A DNA stretch of 6,016 nucleotides from Chloroflexota bacterium (GTDB lineage: Bacteria; Chloroflexota; Anaerolineae; Anaerolineales; Anaerolineaceae): assembly GCA_011053085.1 (NCBI GenBank), contig DSBE01000353.1:1-6016 (forward strand), given 5' to 3'. The notes under the pieces are model-generated. The model made no database searches. It saw nothing but the letters and a program-made list of their open reading frames with translations, and was not told the origin of the DNA. The position numbers were made by a program, and so were the translations under genes. Numbering within the stretch: position 1 is the stretch's first letter; every line of letters begins with the position of its first letter. This document shows, piece by piece, positions 4,772 through 6,016 of this stretch.

Positions 4772-5367
4772 GCGAAAACGAACCCACCCCCGTTGACGAG
4801 CCCGCAGAGCGGCCCTCGCGGCGATCCTCTCGATCGCGGCGGCGTTCCACCCCTGGCCTGACCCAGTTGGTCGCTTACATCTTCGTCAACATTTTGGTGT
4901 CGGCCGCCACCATGCTGGCGGTGCTGCTGTTTTGGGAACAGCGCATCCAGCAAAACCAGACCCCATGCGTCATGCCCACCCTCGCGCCATCCGATGAGGC
5001 CGCCAGTGAGGGCACCGTAGAACCCTTCGTGGCTGCCATCCCGCCGCTGGAAGAAGAGGTGCTGCGCATCGACAACATCTTCGGCGCCGGCTATTATCAA
5101 GAGGAACAGGTGGTGCTGGAGCGTGTCGGCAGCGGCGACCTGTCACTGCACGGCTGGTGGCTGGAAGATGACCAGGGCAACCGCTTTGACTTTCCTGCCA
5201 ATTTGACCCTGAAACCCGATGCCACCCTGTATCTGAACTCGCGCGTGGGCGAATCCGGCGCGCTTTCCTTGTTTTGGGGCGCTGAAGGCGCCGTATGGCA
5301 GATCGGCGAGACCGCGCGTGTGTACGACCCGCTTGGCAACCTGCGCGCCGAATACACCATCCCCTGA
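4768..5367 (+). CDS. Membrane-anchored lamin-tail-domain (LTD) protein
   Basis: This 199-residue protein starts at GTG 4768 inside the preceding stop (GTGA overlap). An acidic, then very arginine-rich N-terminus (RRSSRSRRR around 18-26) precedes one hydrophobic segment (about 33-56), so by the positive-inside rule the N-terminus is cytoplasmic and the rest is outside. A low-complexity acidic/proline linker (65-95) leads to an immunoglobulin-like lamin tail domain at about 97-199, recognised from LRIDNIFGAGYYQEEQVVLERVG (99-121), LHGWWLEDDQGNRFDFP (127-143), L-KPDATLYL (148-156) and the closing VWQIGETARVYDPLGN (176-191). Bacterial LTDs are mostly extracellular modules of adhesive or enzyme proteins; here the domain is alone on an anchor with no enzyme. 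Function unknown. It is wedged between flavin reductase and PncC/CinA genes, probably in one transcript. Confidence 0.83.
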   Translation: MSENEPTPVDEPAERPSRRSSRSRRRSTPGLTQLVAYIFVNILVSAATMLAVLLFWEQRIQQNQTPCVMPTLAPSDEAASEGTVEPFVAAIPPLEEEVLRIDNIFGAGYYQEEQVVLERVGSGDLSLHGWWLEDDQGNRFDFPANLTLKPDATLYLNSRVGESGALSLFWGAEGAVWQIGETARVYDPLGNLRAEYTIP

Positions 5368-5370
5368 GCC

Positions 5371-5877
5371 ATGGACAACGTAGAACGCACCCGCTTTCTG
5401 ACCGAATTGCAGCAGCAGTTGATCGCTGGCGGGTGGTGGCTGTGCACGGCTGAATCCTGCACCGGCGGGCTGATCGCGCACTGGATGACAGACATCCCCG
5501 GCTCCTCTGCCTGTTTTGCCGGTGGGGTGGCCGCCTATGCCAACCAGGTCAAAGAAACGCTGCTGGGCGTGCAGGCAGAGACTATCCTGCAATATGGCGC
5601 GGTCAGCGCAGCGGTGGCGGCGGAGATGGCGCAGGGACTGCGCGCGCGCCTGTCCGCGCAGTTCGACCCTGAGCGCCTGATCGCGCTTTCCACCACCGGC
5701 ATCGCCGGGCCGGGCGGTGGCACACCCGAAAAACCGGTCGGGCTGGTTTACCTCGGCATCAGCACCCTGCACGGCACTCGCGTGGAAGCCCACTGCTGGC
5801 CGTATGACCGCAGCGGGAACAAAGAAGCATCCGCCCTGCAGGCGTTGAAGATGGTGGGGGAGTTTTTAGGGGGCTAA
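5371..5877 (+). CDS. pncC: Stand-alone CinA C-terminal domain protein, nicotinamide-nucleotide amidohydrolase (PncC)
   Basis: This 168-residue cytoplasmic protein is the CinA C-terminal domain alone, without the N-terminal MoaB/CinA-type domain, as in E. coli PncC. Characterised members deamidate nicotinamide mononucleotide to nicotinate mononucleotide in pyridine nucleotide salvage. Motifs are TAESCTGGLIA (26-36) with catalytic serine S29, YANQVKETLLGV (56-67) with conserved K61, the QYGAVS segment (74-79) and TTGIAGPGGGTPEKPVGLVY (108-127), the nucleotide-binding loop. All look intact. The start at ATG 5371 lies three bases after the LTD stop and has no clear Shine-Dalgarno site, so translation probably depends on coupling to the upstream gene. 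The gene ends one base before the stop of a converging gene. Family assignment is firm; the NMN activity is from the family. Confidence 0.93.
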   Translation: MDNVERTRFLTELQQQLIAGGWWLCTAESCTGGLIAHWMTDIPGSSACFAGGVAAYANQVKETLLGVQAETILQYGAVSAAVAAEMAQGLRARLSAQFDPERLIALSTTGIAGPGGGTPEKPVGLVYLGISTLHGTRVEAHCWPYDRSGNKEASALQALKMVGEFLGG

Positions 5878-5878
5878 T

Positions 5879-6016
5879 TTACTCTTTCAGCAAACGCACC
5901 GTGGCGGGGGGGAAATGAATGGTGACCTTTTCTCCCGCCTGCACAGTCTGTGTGATGGCAAGGCGGATGATCTCGCCATTATCGGCTTCGCCACGCACAT
6001 CAAAATGGTCACCGCG
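5879..6016 (-). CDS. C-terminal end of a converging gene, probably TOBE domain of an ABC-transporter ATPase
   Basis: On the reverse strand a frame open from the right edge ends at TAA 5881-5879, giving the last 45 residues of a protein. The tail reads GEIIRLAITQTVQAGEKVTIH and then FPPATVRLLKE. A beta-strand, a 'v.aGekV.i.f.p..v.ll' turn-strand and a short end are typical of the TOBE_2 domain that closes sugar, iron or spermidine ABC-transporter ATPases, where it senses substrate or regulatory ligands. No Walker motifs fall inside the window, so this is a likely reading from a short end only. It is convergent with pncC with a single base between the stop codons, and no terminator hairpin is visible there. 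Confidence 0.6.
   Translation of the reverse strand, partial: RGDHFDVRGEADNGEIIRLAITQTVQAGEKVTIHFPPATVRLLKE

Noticed and set aside
5143..5793. Reverse open frame of 216 codons over the LTD and pncC genes
   Set aside because: It spans two convincing forward genes and shows no domain; codon-bias shadow.

Overview
The window is a GC-rich, densely packed stretch of bacterial chromosome, typical of ordinary housekeeping and stress genes. I see no mobile element, CRISPR array, tRNA or rRNA. The gene set (GH13 glucosidase, receiver-less LuxR-type regulator, archaeal/Prx6-type peroxiredoxin beside a PerR-like Fur protein, variant nucleoside hydrolase, membrane-anchored lamin-tail protein, stand-alone PncC/CinA domain) fits a Chloroflexota (Anaerolineae-like) genome. 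That assignment is inferred from gene style; no marker gene here proves it.

Layout. 1-1092 (-): N-terminal 364 residues of a GH13 alpha-glucosidase running off the left edge. 1093-1384: divergent intergenic region with a promoter for each neighbour; the rightward one is near-perfect and overlaps a perfect 8-bp inverted repeat. 1385-1819 (+): small LuxR-type DNA-binding protein. 1820-1968: gap between convergent genes, filled with degenerate AGAAACCSGGTTTCT-like palindromic repeats. 1969-2625 (-) and 2690-3133 (-): peroxiredoxin and PerR, transcribed leftward from a promoter whose -10 box lies inside a close match to a PerR box. 3258-4184 (+): nucleoside hydrolase of a variant type. 4247-5877 (+): a compact unit of flavin reductase, lamin-tail membrane protein and PncC/CinA amidohydrolase, joined by a 4-nt overlap and a 3-nt gap. 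5879-6016 (-): the last 45 codons of a converging gene, probably the TOBE end of an ABC-transporter ATPase.

How they fit together. The clearest functional unit is perR-peroxiredoxin: a peroxide sensor next to, and probably co-transcribed with, a peroxide-reducing enzyme, with an autoregulatory operator visible in the DNA. The flavin reductase-LTD-PncC unit is translationally compact, but no shared pathway is evident; PncC (NMN deamidation), the nucleoside hydrolase and an NAD(P)H-using flavin protein only loosely suggest nucleotide/pyridine cofactor turnover. The most interesting non-coding signals are the luxR-type promoter/operator, the PerR box, the palindromic repeat cluster, and Shine-Dalgarno sites at three genes that are each followed at once by their own complement. 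I found no convincing new multi-gene system.
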